Shown: positions 1 through 6,931, counted from the stretch's first letter. The stretch is DNA of 10,847 bases from Rhizobiaceae bacterium (GCA_913776675.1 CAJYRE010000525.1:1-10847), one strand, 5' to 3'. Made by a program: numbers and translations. The notes: generated from the letters alone by a model not told the origin.

Positions 1-450
1 GCCGGCATTTTTCTCAACCTCAATCTGATCTCCACCTTCTGGGGCGTGGCGCTCATTCAGTTGGTCAGCACCCTGATGCTGATGATCTGGATTCCGGTGG
101 CGGCTTTTCAGAATGTGGATCGGCGCATGGAAGAAGCCGCCCGCGATGTGGGGGCCGGACCTTTGCGCGTGTTCTGGTCCATCACCTTGCCACAGGCGGC
201 TCCAACGATTTTTGCCGCCGTGCTGCTCACCTTTGTTTCGACATTTTACGAAACAGAAGGCGCATGGCTGATTGGCGCACCGCAAATTCGCACCATGCCG
301 GTGCTGATGATCAGCTTCATCAACCAACAACTGGTGGTGCAATATGGCGCGGTGCTTTCCGTCATGTTGTGGGTGCCATCCTTTATTGCACTGCTGTTTG
401 CCCGCCGGGTGATGAGCAGCGGAGCCTTTGCCAAGGGATTTGGCGCATGA
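1..450 (+). CDS. ABC transporter permease, 3' part
   Basis: This is the C-terminal part of a membrane-spanning permease of an ABC importer; the reading frame is open from base 1, so the gene begins left of the window. The 149 visible residues include a hydrophobic helix at about 15-36 and then the cytoplasmic EAA loop (EEAARDVGAG at 44-53, with the usual Phe and Pro downstream), which docks onto the ATPase. Two further hydrophobic stretches follow at about 70-82 and 119-136, and the protein ends in a short basic tail. This is the binding-protein-dependent inner-membrane component family. The ATPase gene follows after 31 bases in the same direction, so the two are almost certainly one operon. 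The EAA loop and the PotA-like ATPase place it near polyamine, iron or sugar-phosphate importers; the sequence alone does not fix the substrate. Confidence 0.9.
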   Translation, partial: AGIFLNLNLISTFWGVALIQLVSTLMLMIWIPVAAFQNVDRRMEEAARDVGAGPLRVFWSITLPQAAPTIFAAVLLTFVSTFYETEGAWLIGAPQIRTMPVLMISFINQQLVVQYGAVLSVMLWVPSFIALLFARRVMSSGAFAKGFGA

Positions 451-481
451 TGTTTTTTCTCTTCAAGACACAGGTGATTTC

Positions 482-1555
482 ATGGCGCAGCTAACCATTC
501 GCAACCTGCAAAAAAACTTTGCCAACACCAAAGCCGTTGATAACGTCAGCCTTGAGGTTGGCGATGGCGAACTGATCTGCCTTCTGGGTCCATCCGGTTC
601 GGGTAAATCCACCATTCTGCGAATGATAGGCGGCTTTGAACACCCCACATCCGGAACCATTCTGATTGATGGTGAGGATGTTACCCACCTGCCGCCAGAG
701 CGCCGCCCCACCGGCATGATGTTTCAAAGCCATGCGCTGTGGTCACATATGAATGTGTTTTCCAACATTGCCTTTGGCCTGAAGCTGCGTCGCCTCCCCC
801 GCGCCGTTATCGAGGAAAAGGTGCAGAACGCCCTCAACCTCGTGGGGCTGAAAGGCTATGGCGAACGCATGACGCACCAGCTCTCCGGCGGGCAGCAACA
901 GCGGGTGGCGCTGGCCCGCTCACTGGTGCTGGAGCCAAAGATTCTGCTGCTGGATGAGCCTTTTGCCAGTCTGGACCAGCATTTGCGCGAGCGCCTGCGC
1001 GAAGAAGTCCGCGATATTCAACAACGGCTGGGCATCACCACCCTGTTTGTCACCCATGGGCAGGATGAAGCGCTGGCCATGGCCGACCGGATTGCCGTGC
1101 TGAAAGACGGGCGCGTTGAACAAATCGCGCCGGCGGATGTGATTTATCGCCAGCCACAGACAGAATTTGTCTCCGGCTTTATCGGCACCATGAACTTCAT
1201 AACCAGCGAAGTGCGCAATGGCCGCTTCCTGCATGATGACCTGGGCCTGCCCGTTCCGATCAACGATGGCGCGGCAACGCTGGCGATTCGTCCTGAAGAA
1301 CTGGTTCTGACAGCAACCCGCGATGAAAACAGCGCCGTGGTGATACGCTGCACCGATTTTGGCAGCTATCATGTGGTAGACCTGCAATTGGCCGATGGAC
1401 AGTGCCTGAAAGCCATGACCGGCCCCGCCAGCCGGTGGCGCAAAGGTGATCGCGTCGCGGTTCTGGTCAATAGCTATGCTGTGTTTCGGGATCAGGCCTG
1501 CGCCTATCTCTCCACAGACACGCAGCGGAAAGAAGCAGAGATCGAACATGCCTGA
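482..1555 (+). CDS. ABC transporter ATP-binding protein (PotA/UgpC-like)
   Basis: This is the nucleotide-binding subunit that powers the importer by ATP hydrolysis on the cytoplasmic face. The chosen ATG is preceded by AGGTGA five bases upstream and gives 357 aa; an upstream TTG in frame at 428 would overlap the permease gene and adds nothing family-like. Visible motifs are Walker A GPSGSGKST (36-44), Q-loop Gln82, signature LSGGQQQR (134-141), Walker B LLLDEP (155-160), D-loop SLD (163-165) and switch His192. The C-terminal third (about 240-340) looks like a TOBE regulatory domain, including IRPEE, as in the MalK/PotA/UgpC group. It lies between the permease and the GDPD gene, whose ATG overlaps its stop codon, which points to translational coupling. 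The ATPase assignment is certain; the transported compound is inferred only from the neighbours. Confidence 0.95.
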   Translation: MAQLTIRNLQKNFANTKAVDNVSLEVGDGELICLLGPSGSGKSTILRMIGGFEHPTSGTILIDGEDVTHLPPERRPTGMMFQSHALWSHMNVFSNIAFGLKLRRLPRAVIEEKVQNALNLVGLKGYGERMTHQLSGGQQQRVALARSLVLEPKILLLDEPFASLDQHLRERLREEVRDIQQRLGITTLFVTHGQDEALAMADRIAVLKDGRVEQIAPADVIYRQPQTEFVSGFIGTMNFITSEVRNGRFLHDDLGLPVPINDGAATLAIRPEELVLTATRDENSAVVIRCTDFGSYHVVDLQLADGQCLKAMTGPASRWRKGDRVAVLVNSYAVFRDQACAYLSTDTQRKEAEIEHA

Positions 1556-2387
1556 CGGATTGTTTATTGAGCGCAACGGCTATCAAACCATGCTGAAATG
1601 GCACCGGGGCCATCAACAAGCGGGTGATATTTCGTTTACGCCGGAGCGCATTGTGCAAGGCATGGCTTTGGGCGCAAGCGTTGAAGTGGATGTGCTGTGC
1701 CATGCCGATGGCGGCTTTGTGGTGCTGCATGACGAAACACTGGACACGGCGACCACCGGCCATGGACCGGTGGCACAGGCATCTGCCGCAACCTTGCAGG
1801 GCCTGCATCTGCGTGCCAGAGATGGCACGCCCACCCATCATCGAGTCATGCTTTTGGAAGAGCTGGTGCCATTGCTCACAGCCAATCCCTGTGGCGCGGG
1901 TGCGGTGCTGCAACTGGACCTCAAGGAATCGGCATCACGACTTGGTGCGCGGGAAATTGCCGCCTTCAAAGCAGCGGTTGAGCCTATTGCCCAGCATCTG
2001 ATTCTCTCTGGTGGCGATGCGCAAGCGGTCATGATGTTGGCCGACGCGGTGGATGGTCTGCCCGTGGGGTATGATCCCTGCCATGACGGGGCTATTCCAC
2101 GGCTGCTGGCATCAGGTGATTTCAGCGGCTTTGTGAGCGATGCTGTTCGCGCGCTTCGCAATACGCAGATGATCTATCTGGAACATCGGCTTGTTCTGGC
2201 CGCAGACGATCTGGGCTTTGATTTGATTGCGGCCTTCCATGCCCATAACAAGCGCGTGGATGCCTATACCATCAACACGGCGACTGATGCCGTTCTGCCC
2301 GCTGTCAACCGCCTGCTGGCCTTGCGCTGCGACCAGATCACCACCGATGATCCGGTCGGACTTGAGGCGCTGGTGATGGCGCAATAA
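1548..2387 (+). CDS. Glycerophosphodiester phosphodiesterase (GDPD family)
   Basis: This predicted cytoplasmic enzyme of 279 aa hydrolyses glycerophosphodiesters to an alcohol and glycerol-3-phosphate (or to glycerol and the phosphorylated alcohol). The GDPD barrel hallmarks are present: HRG at 19-21, the metal-binding pair in VEVDV (Glu46, Asp48), then LHDETLDTATTG (60-71) with catalytic-type His61, and LQLDLKES in the middle of the protein. The usual PENT after HRG reads FTPERI here, keeping the Glu. No signal peptide is seen, so it should act on imported substrate. The ATG at 1548 overlaps the ATPase stop by eight bases and follows a purine-rich AAGAAGCAGAGA stretch. Another in-frame ATG at 1590 leaves HRG only four residues from the start and is less likely. 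With the importer upstream, a role in using glycerophosphodiesters as phosphate or carbon source is a good inference. Confidence 0.9.
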   Translation: MPDGLFIERNGYQTMLKWHRGHQQAGDISFTPERIVQGMALGASVEVDVLCHADGGFVVLHDETLDTATTGHGPVAQASAATLQGLHLRARDGTPTHHRVMLLEELVPLLTANPCGAGAVLQLDLKESASRLGAREIAAFKAAVEPIAQHLILSGGDAQAVMMLADAVDGLPVGYDPCHDGAIPRLLASGDFSGFVSDAVRALRNTQMIYLEHRLVLAADDLGFDLIAAFHAHNKRVDAYTINTATDAVLPAVNRLLALRCDQITTDDPVGLEALVMAQ

Positions 2388-2408
2388 CGCCATTTATCCG
2401 CCAATCCT

Positions 2409-3239
2409 TCAGGACCGTTTAAAGCCGTCCACCAACCAAGAGTGCAACGCCGGATTGGCAACCAGAATATCGCCAAACCGGCCAACCGGCGCACCGGAAA
2501 AGCCTGTCACCACACCACCTGCTTCGCGCACCATCAGAATCGATGCGCCATAATCATGCATGGACAGGCCATCTTCAAAAAAGCCATCCAGACGCCCGCT
2601 GGCCACATAGGCAATGGACATGGCAGAAGACCCCAAACGCCGCACACCGGCGGTATTGTCCATCAGCCGCCGCAAGGCTGTGTGATAGGCGTCTTCAGAG
2701 ATGGTCTTGACCTGACCGGGAACAGGCAATCCCGCCCCGATCAAGGCATCCTGCACATCAGCAAAAGGCGCAAGAACCAGCCGCTCACCATTCAAATAGG
2801 CCCCCTTGCCTTTTTCGGCACTGAACAGCTCATTCTGCATGCAATCATACACCACGCCGCAGACCACTTCGCCCTGCTCGACAATGGAAATCACAATGCC
2901 AAAATGCGGCAGGCCCCAAGCATAATTGGTGGTGCCATCAATGGGGTCAATATAAATGCGCGGCGCATCCGCACCGGCTTCAACATTGCCCACCTCTTCT
3001 TCGCCAATAATCGAATACTTCGGAAAAGCCGCCTTCATCCGATCCACAATGATCTGCTCAACGGCAACATCAATCTCGGTCTGATAATCACGCGGCGCTT
3101 TCAGCACCATCTGGGTGGAATAACGACGCTTCAAAGACGCACGCGCAAGCTCCCCCGCCTCCACAACAGCGCCCGCAAGAACAACAAGACGCTCCGACGC
3201 ATCGGGGCCAAGACGAGAAGAAAGATTTACAGGGGTCAT
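2409..3239 (-). CDS. Inositol monophosphatase family protein
   Basis: A 276-aa member of the Mg-dependent, Li-sensitive IMPase/FBPase/CysQ superfamily, expected to remove phosphate from a small phosphorylated metabolite in the cytoplasm. Metal-binding motifs are GEEE (79-82) and DPIDGT (98-103), followed by GSSAMSIAYVASGR (203-216) and the third metal-ligand site. That third site usually reads WDxAAG but here is HDYGAS (228-233), so the metal-binding Asp229 is kept while the flanking Trp and AG are altered. This suggests a substrate different from plain myo-inositol phosphate, but that is inference. Length is normal for the family. No strong ribosome binding site is seen before the ATG. The gene converges on the GDPD gene with 21 bases between stop codons. 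No obvious terminator is visible in that gap. Confidence 0.92.
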   Translation of the reverse strand: MTPVNLSSRLGPDASERLVVLAGAVVEAGELARASLKRRYSTQMVLKAPRDYQTEIDVAVEQIIVDRMKAAFPKYSIIGEEEVGNVEAGADAPRIYIDPIDGTTNYAWGLPHFGIVISIVEQGEVVCGVVYDCMQNELFSAEKGKGAYLNGERLVLAPFADVQDALIGAGLPVPGQVKTISEDAYHTALRRLMDNTAGVRRLGSSAMSIAYVASGRLDGFFEDGLSMHDYGASILMVREAGGVVTGFSGAPVGRFGDILVANPALHSWLVDGFKRS

Positions 3240-3884
3240 GAATCAGAAACCAGCATTGAGGAAAGTGGCCCCTTCTGGATCATCAAGCTGACAGTGGTGT
3301 GACAATGTGGTTTTTTGATTTGCTGAAAACTGTGCAAATCATTGAATTTTATCGCGATCTTCACGCACACATTGCGAGGCAATTGCATGGATGTACTGTG
3401 AGTCGTTAAGAGCCGAGCCAGAGACACAATGCATCCGCTGAAAAAGTGGTCGTCCTCACCTACGCCTTAACGAATCGTCTGAACTGCATGGTAAAACAGT
3501 GAACACGCTCAAACCTGCCTGATCATCCCCCGCACGAAGAGCGAACACATCGCCCTCCACGCCCCATCGCTGGTGGTGGTGGAAACCATTGCTCTCGCGC
3601 TTGCGGCTGCGGCAGAGGAGCGGACGCTGAACAGGTTGGTGGATTTGAGGAGTGCGATCCGGCCGGATAAGCGGTGAAGAATTTGTTTTTTTGATAAAAC
3701 CGGTGCGGTTCGGAAATTTTGAAGCCTGGTAGCGGACAACGCTTTCGCTTTTATATGCCGTTTTACCCACCTCTGTCCTCCCCGGCATAAATACGTAATT
3801 CCGCCGTGAAGAAAAATACCATTGGCTGGGAACAACATGGCAATTAAAAGGGCTAATACAAACAGATAATGAAAAGGGTAAAAG
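3240..3884. other. Gene-poor junction between host genes and accessory region
   Basis: This stretch lies between the IMPase start and the first accessory gene. It holds a degraded coding remnant (3495-3677, listed separately) and otherwise short, frame-broken open stretches. A 34-codon open frame at 3305-3409 starts with ATG but lacks a ribosome binding site. Base composition becomes AT-richer from about 3680 on (for example a T-run after 3680), which is where transferred DNA may begin. No tRNA gene, no clear attachment repeat and no convincing promoter were found. Confidence 0.6.
3495..3677 (+). pseudogene. Possible 3' remnant of an RpiR/SIS-type regulator gene
   Basis: An open stretch of about 60 codons ends at a TGA (3675-3677) and has no plausible start; a stop codon lies directly upstream at 3492. 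The translated end has protein-like character: LIIPRTKSEHIALHAPS, then a hydrophobic helix VVVETIALALAAAAEE, then an arginine-rich RTLNRLVDLRSAIRPDKR tail. This resembles the last strand and helix of the SIS domain in MurR/RpiR-family transcription factors, which often control sugar-phosphate genes and so would suit the neighbouring importer operon. It is a short resemblance made by eye and may be wrong. If right, most of the regulator has been lost, perhaps when the accessory region was acquired. Confidence 0.35.
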
Positions 3885-4262
3885 ATGAGCGACGAGTCTG
3901 AAGCTTACAAGATCGCTACAGAAGCAGGGAGAGAGGCGGTAAAGCAGCTTCTCGTCGTTACTGGTGGTTTGTTGGCCGGGTACCTCGCGTTCACCGGAAG
4001 AAGTGAAACCGCAGATATACTTGATAAATCATGGGCGCGGTTTGTGATTTCGTTACTGTTTTGCAGCCTATTTTTAGGAACGCTTTCCTTGGCAATGTCC
4101 TACCTTATGCACGCCGCTCGCTCTAGATATATTCAAGACCGAAAAGAATCTGATCGTCAGTGGGAGATAATATGGGAGAGATCTTCAATAGCCGTAACGG
4201 TTGCGGCATTCGTGTTTTTTTTGGTAGCAATCGCAACAATTGTTGCAACAGCTTACTGTTGA
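3885..4262 (+). CDS. Small membrane protein, three predicted helices
   Basis: I do not recognise this 125-aa protein. A hydrophilic, acidic N-terminus (1-20) is followed by predicted membrane segments at about 21-37, 51-73 and 100-123, with a charged cytoplasmic-type loop at 77-98 (many Arg, Lys, Asp and Glu). The ATG follows AAGGG at a normal distance, which supports this start. The gene is AT-richer than the metabolic genes to its left and stands alone, pointing toward the convergent 199-aa gene. Small multi-helix membrane proteins beside prophages are sometimes exclusion or defence effectors, but nothing in the sequence proves that here. Confidence 0.7.
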   Translation: MSDESEAYKIATEAGREAVKQLLVVTGGLLAGYLAFTGRSETADILDKSWARFVISLLFCSLFLGTLSLAMSYLMHAARSRYIQDRKESDRQWEIIWERSSIAVTVAAFVFFLVAIATIVATAYC

Positions 4263-4413
4263 TGCAATCCAAAATCACATAGAACTTAGAAATATATTTT
4301 TACATATTGAGAGAATGGTGCTGCTAGAGAGATTTGAAATCGGAATTAGATAAATAAAAACAATAACTTGAAAGTGTTTTTGTAACGACGTAACGGACTG
4401 AACTTTGTTGTGT

Positions 4414-5013
4414 TTAAAGTGCGTCGGCAATCCATGTTTGCCCCGAGTGCATACTGTGAAAGACCGACCGCTTATCCCCTTGCATAACTAATGCATGGCT
4501 AGCCAAAAGATTTAGAATGTGTTGCGCTTTCTCTTTGACAAATAAAATCCATTCGGACTCATGATTTTCCTTGATTAATCCTGCTGGTGTCCCACGATGA
4601 AGCAACTCTCCACATTTCGCATACAGGGCTTTTAGGTCGTCCTTCGTAAGGTGGATGACGTCATTATCAGTTATCGAAATCTGCCCCGGAGTCCCTTGCT
4701 TAATTTTAATTGGCTGCGGATAAAACCTATCGTGCAACTCCGTTAGTGCGTTGATAATCTTGTCAGCCTGATAAGTCTTTTTCAACTTGCCGGTCTTAAG
4801 TTCTGAGAAGCCTTCATGTGAGACCACACACAACGAAGCGATGATCTCACAAATCATCCTCAATTGAAGGAATGCCGACTCTTTTGCGAAGCGGTCTTCT
4901 AGGGTCGTCTCTTCATTTATCAGGATTTCGATTGCACCGATACGCTGCTGAATTTCCAGCATCATCCGGCCATAAAGATCGAGAATGTTTTTCTCGCTTT
5001 TATTCACAGCCAT
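4414..5013 (-). CDS. Helical protein of unknown function (HEPN-like features)
   Basis: A 199-aa soluble protein that I cannot assign. It looks almost entirely alpha-helical, with helices at about 5-35, 40-68, 83-96, 122-137 and 153-178. The ATG is preceded closely by GGGGAG. A helix containing Arg52 in LQLRMICEIIA, together with a late CGELLHRG (134-141), is reminiscent of HEPN-type or abortive-infection proteins, in which an Arg and a His lie on neighbouring helices. The canonical RxxxxH motif is not clearly present, so this is only a hint. A sigma-70-like promoter lies just upstream. The gene is notably AT-rich compared with the genes on either side and is convergent with the small membrane protein gene, which suggests acquired cargo. 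Confidence 0.7.
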   Translation of the reverse strand: MAVNKSEKNILDLYGRMMLEIQQRIGAIEILINEETTLEDRFAKESAFLQLRMICEIIASLCVVSHEGFSELKTGKLKKTYQADKIINALTELHDRFYPQPIKIKQGTPGQISITDNDVIHLTKDDLKALYAKCGELLHRGTPAGLIKENHESEWILFVKEKAQHILNLLASHALVMQGDKRSVFHSMHSGQTWIADAL

Positions 5014-5030
5014 ACTCTCCCCGATTGAAA

Positions 5031-5059
5031 TTTTTAGTCAATTACGCATAGCCTATCAA
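5031..5059 (-). promoter_or_regulatory. Putative promoter of the 199-aa protein gene
   Basis: On the minus strand TTGATA (complement of 5054-5059) is followed after 17 bases by TAAAAA (complement of 5031-5036), about 18 bases before the start codon. The -35 is close to consensus and the -10 is moderate. The motif CTATCAAA occurs twice in tandem here (5053-5060 and 5062-5069), which could be a regulator site. Confidence 0.35.
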
Positions 5060-5240
5060 ATCTATCAAACATTGTAGCTCCTTAACGATCAAGGCCCGCT
5101 GTAATTTAGCCAGCCTTGTTCCCTATATTATGTGTGCGGATCGCGGATCACTTCAGGCAGGATTGGATAGGCTGACCTTAACACGAGCTACAACTGCGCA
5201 ATGTGCACCAATTTTGAAACGGACGACTTAGCGGACACAC

Positions 5241-5270
5241 AAAGCCCGCCGGTGATGACCGGCGGGCTTT
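5241..5270 (-). terminator. Strong GC hairpin, likely terminator
   Basis: A perfect 12-bp stem, AAAGCCCGCCGG paired with CCGGCGGGCTTT, encloses a six-base loop. T-tracts are short on both strands, so direction is uncertain and it may act both ways. It lies about 215 bases beyond the stop of the leftward GIY-YIG gene. Its core, CCGGCGGGCTT, recurs in the hairpin on the other side of that gene. Confidence 0.6.
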
Positions 5271-5486
5271 CCTGATTTCAACGCACGGGCTGGCAAGCAA
5301 TCGTGCGGGCGAAGTTCTTTATATAAGCGAAACGATTGGTAGAGTTAGCGCTCTACCAGTTCACGTGCGAAGATAGGCCCTTCGGTGTATTCAGTCAAAC
5401 CTTTGCCTGTCTGTAGAGTGGCTTACAATCACCTGATCCAACGTGCTGGCGAGGTAGTGTGGTGAATGACCGTGATCGGGCCACCC

Positions 5487-6224
5487 TCACCAAATTTTTG
5501 ACCACCGCTTAAACGCTGCAATGTCGACCTTCGTCAACTTGAACCACTCCCCGCGCGTCCGCTTCGTGGCGAACCGCTTGTGCCAGTAGGCTTCTACGCC
5601 TGCCGGATCGTCAGTAAGGATTGAATGCACAAGCTCGATTTCCTGAGGAAGCTCTATCTGGATTTGCCGACCGCGCTTATTGAGCGATTTGGTAAAGCCT
5701 ATTTTGTAATCGGAACCGTGGCGTTGCATATAAACGTGACCTAATGCAGTGCCAACCAAAGCGTCTTGAGAGTCTTCAATCGTCGTAACTGGCCGTGATG
5801 CGGCGTATTTCCGCGCAATTTCGCCGTCTATTTGTCGTCCAATGTTATCGCAGAACTTAGCAACGGCGTTCGCAAGCTCCAGCATATTCCACCGTCGCTT
5901 GATTGCTCCGACGCTTGGAAAGTCTGCGTTGTTTGAACCTTCCAGCCGCATGTCAACGATTGAGGGAAAACGTTGGAGCTTTACCATCAAATCGGCCACG
6001 TTGCGGAGCAAGTTCTCTTCATTATGCTCGACCTTCCATTCCCTTGGTTCAAACCCCGCTTCAGCAAGAGCATCACCCCAGCCACGCCAGAATTTTCCGC
6101 GCCACACATGATCCTTGACACCTGTGAGGCTGGCGAACTTCGTTTGACCTGGGGGCTCGCCTGTCTCTGAAGCGATTTGCCTGATTTTCTGAAGAATATC
6201 GTGCTTAACCTGCTCTTTACTCAT
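5487..6224 (-). CDS. GIY-YIG nuclease (T5orf172/MUG113 type) with N-terminal DNA-binding repeats
   Basis: A 245-aa predicted DNA endonuclease. The C-terminal part (about 160-232) has the GIY-YIG arrangement of the T5orf172/MUG113 branch: GHVYMQ (162-167), YKIGFTKS (173-180), a catalytic-type Glu211 in GVEAYWHKRF, and a closing GEWFKL (225-230). The N-terminal half carries two copies of what looks like the homing-endonuclease-associated helical repeat: about 8-58, with VWRGKFWRGWGDALAEAGF, and 70-125, with IKRRWNMLELANAVAKF. These probably bind DNA. The ATG at 6224 is chosen because GGACGGAAG lies before it and the predicted promoter sits just upstream; an in-frame GTG at 6281 would lie upstream of the transcription start. 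The gene has its own promoter and lies between two related hairpins, so it looks like an independently expressed phage cargo gene. Homing, host-attack or defence roles are all possible. Confidence 0.85.
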   Translation of the reverse strand: MSKEQVKHDILQKIRQIASETGEPPGQTKFASLTGVKDHVWRGKFWRGWGDALAEAGFEPREWKVEHNEENLLRNVADLMVKLQRFPSIVDMRLEGSNNADFPSVGAIKRRWNMLELANAVAKFCDNIGRQIDGEIARKYAASRPVTTIEDSQDALVGTALGHVYMQRHGSDYKIGFTKSLNKRGRQIQIELPQEIELVHSILTDDPAGVEAYWHKRFATKRTRGEWFKLTKVDIAAFKRWSKIW

Positions 6225-6255
6225 CCAATTCTTCCGTCCGTCGAGTGCCGAAGCG

Positions 6256-6283
6256 ACTATATAATTAGGTGCCACAAACACAA
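6256..6283 (-). promoter_or_regulatory. Putative promoter of the GIY-YIG nuclease gene
   Basis: Reading the minus strand, TTGTGT (complement of 6278-6283) and TATAGT (complement of 6256-6261, five of six consensus bases) are separated by 16 bases. Transcription would start near 6249, giving a leader of about 25 bases before the ATG at 6224 that contains the ribosome binding site. Confidence 0.45.
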
Positions 6284-6314
6284 TAAGCCCACCGATTTTG
6301 ACCGGCGGGCTTAT
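6283..6314 (-). terminator. Hairpin terminator after the small-gene pair
   Basis: A 12-position stem (6283-6294 with 6303-6314, one A/C mismatch) encloses an eight-base loop and begins ten bases past the stop of the leftward 97-aa gene. On the minus strand it is followed by a T-rich TTGTGTTTGT. It shares CCGGCGGGCTT with the hairpin at 5241-5270. It would end the small-gene transcript just as the nuclease promoter begins. Confidence 0.6.
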
Positions 6315-6323
6315 CGAGGAGCC

Positions 6324-6617
6324 TTATGCTGCGCGAGTCCATTCCTTGTTCTGGTATTCAACAAGCGCCATCAAGATATAGTCACCAATCTCGCGCATAA
6401 TATGCGCAAGCTGTTCGGCATTAAGCTGCACTTCACCGTCACTGGAGGCTCCCATTGAAATAGCTTCAAGGAAATCGGTGGCGGATGTTGGAAACGTAAT
6501 TCCGTGATCGCCCATTGCAGAATGGAAGTTCCCAAAATTATCGTCATCACTATCCTTGTTGATCAAGAACTGTGCGAACGTTACATCGGGTGCGCTGGTG
6601 TTGGGGGTATTGGTCAT
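6324..6617 (-). CDS. Small hypothetical protein, acidic
   Basis: I do not recognise this 97-aa protein. The start at 6617 is preferred because AAGAAGGGA lies seven bases before it; an upstream ATG at 6698 in frame would add 27 basic residues lacking similar character. The protein is acidic overall, with an Asp-rich stretch at 22-27, a Gly/Ser-rich middle, and a C-terminal helix (about 66-90, LNAEQLAHIMREIGDYILMALVEY in outline). It lies 113 bases downstream of the 66-aa gene in the same direction and is followed immediately by a hairpin terminator, so the two probably share a transcript. Small acidic phage proteins often inhibit or bind host factors, but no function can be assigned. Confidence 0.65.
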   Translation of the reverse strand: MTNTPNTSAPDVTFAQFLINKDSDDDNFGNFHSAMGDHGITFPTSATDFLEAISMGASSDGEVQLNAEQLAHIMREIGDYILMALVEYQNKEWTRAA

Positions 6618-6730
6618 CTGATAGTCCCTTCTTTGTTTATGGGACTTCCTATTAGGCACACGAAAGTATGGAAATCCACAGGCGTGTTTGGCGGTCAACC
6701 TAAGCCATTGTTTTCTTATGACAGGATTGT

Positions 6731-6931
6731 TTAAGCGGCCTGATTGATGCCCTGTTTATTGTCGCTGGTCTGGCACGACGCGGGCCATACACCGCCTTCC
6801 TCGCCAAGGATCATAATCACACGAGTGCGTAGATCGTCCGGCGCGGCGGCGTCGAATGTGTGAAAGAGGTTTTCCAGTTTATCGAGGATGCAATTATATG
6901 CGTCGTTGGTGATGTAGGTTTCTTGCGTCAT
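6731..6931 (-). CDS. Small hypothetical protein divergent from the RHH regulator
   Basis: An unrecognised 66-aa protein. The ATG at 6931 is supported by GGAG/GGGG just upstream and by the predicted promoter, which places the transcript start near 6956. The longer in-frame start at 6964 would lie inside or upstream of that promoter. It is rich in Asn, Asp and Thr near the start (about 5-12), with an amphipathic helix at about 12-27 (ILDKLENLFHTF in part) and a short hydrophobic VIMILGEEGGVWP segment at about 38-50. Its promoter overlaps the inverted repeat shared with the divergent ribbon-helix-helix gene, so control by that protein is likely. Confidence 0.6.
   Translation of the reverse strand: MTQETYITNDAYNCILDKLENLFHTFDAAAPDDLRTRVIMILGEEGGVWPASCQTSDNKQGINQAA

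Larger units (their letters stand above)
5014..5486. other. Gene-free segment with hairpins
   Basis: No convincing gene is seen in these roughly 470 bases on either strand. It holds the promoter of the leftward 199-aa gene, the strong hairpin at 5241-5270, and a second inverted repeat, TGGTAGAG/CTCTACCA, at 5337-5344 and 5351-5358 with a six-base loop. The latter resembles a tRNA D-arm by sequence only; no complete cloverleaf can be drawn around it. The rest is unremarkable. Confidence 0.6.

Noticed and set aside
920..1576. A 218-codon leftward open frame
   Set aside because: It is antisense to the ABC ATPase gene and shows no recognisable protein features.
2442..3302. A 286-codon rightward open frame
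   Set aside because: It is the antisense shadow of the IMPase gene, which has full catalytic motifs on the other strand.
3305..3409. A 34-codon rightward ORF
   Set aside because: It has no ribosome binding site or recognisable motif, so it cannot be told from chance.
3410..3499. A frame-shifted upstream part of the regulator remnant (translating AEKVVVLTYA)
   Set aside because: It is in another frame from the 3495-3677 remnant and the resemblance to a SIS-domain strand is too short to count.
3456..3838. Two overlapping leftward open frames of about 110 codons
   Set aside because: They overlap each other in different frames, lack ribosome binding sites and protein-like character, and cover the more convincing rightward regulator remnant.
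5331..5380. A tRNA gene or tRNA-derived attachment site
   Set aside because: TGGTAGAG followed by CTCTACCA looks like a D-arm, but no acceptor, anticodon or T-arm can be built around it.
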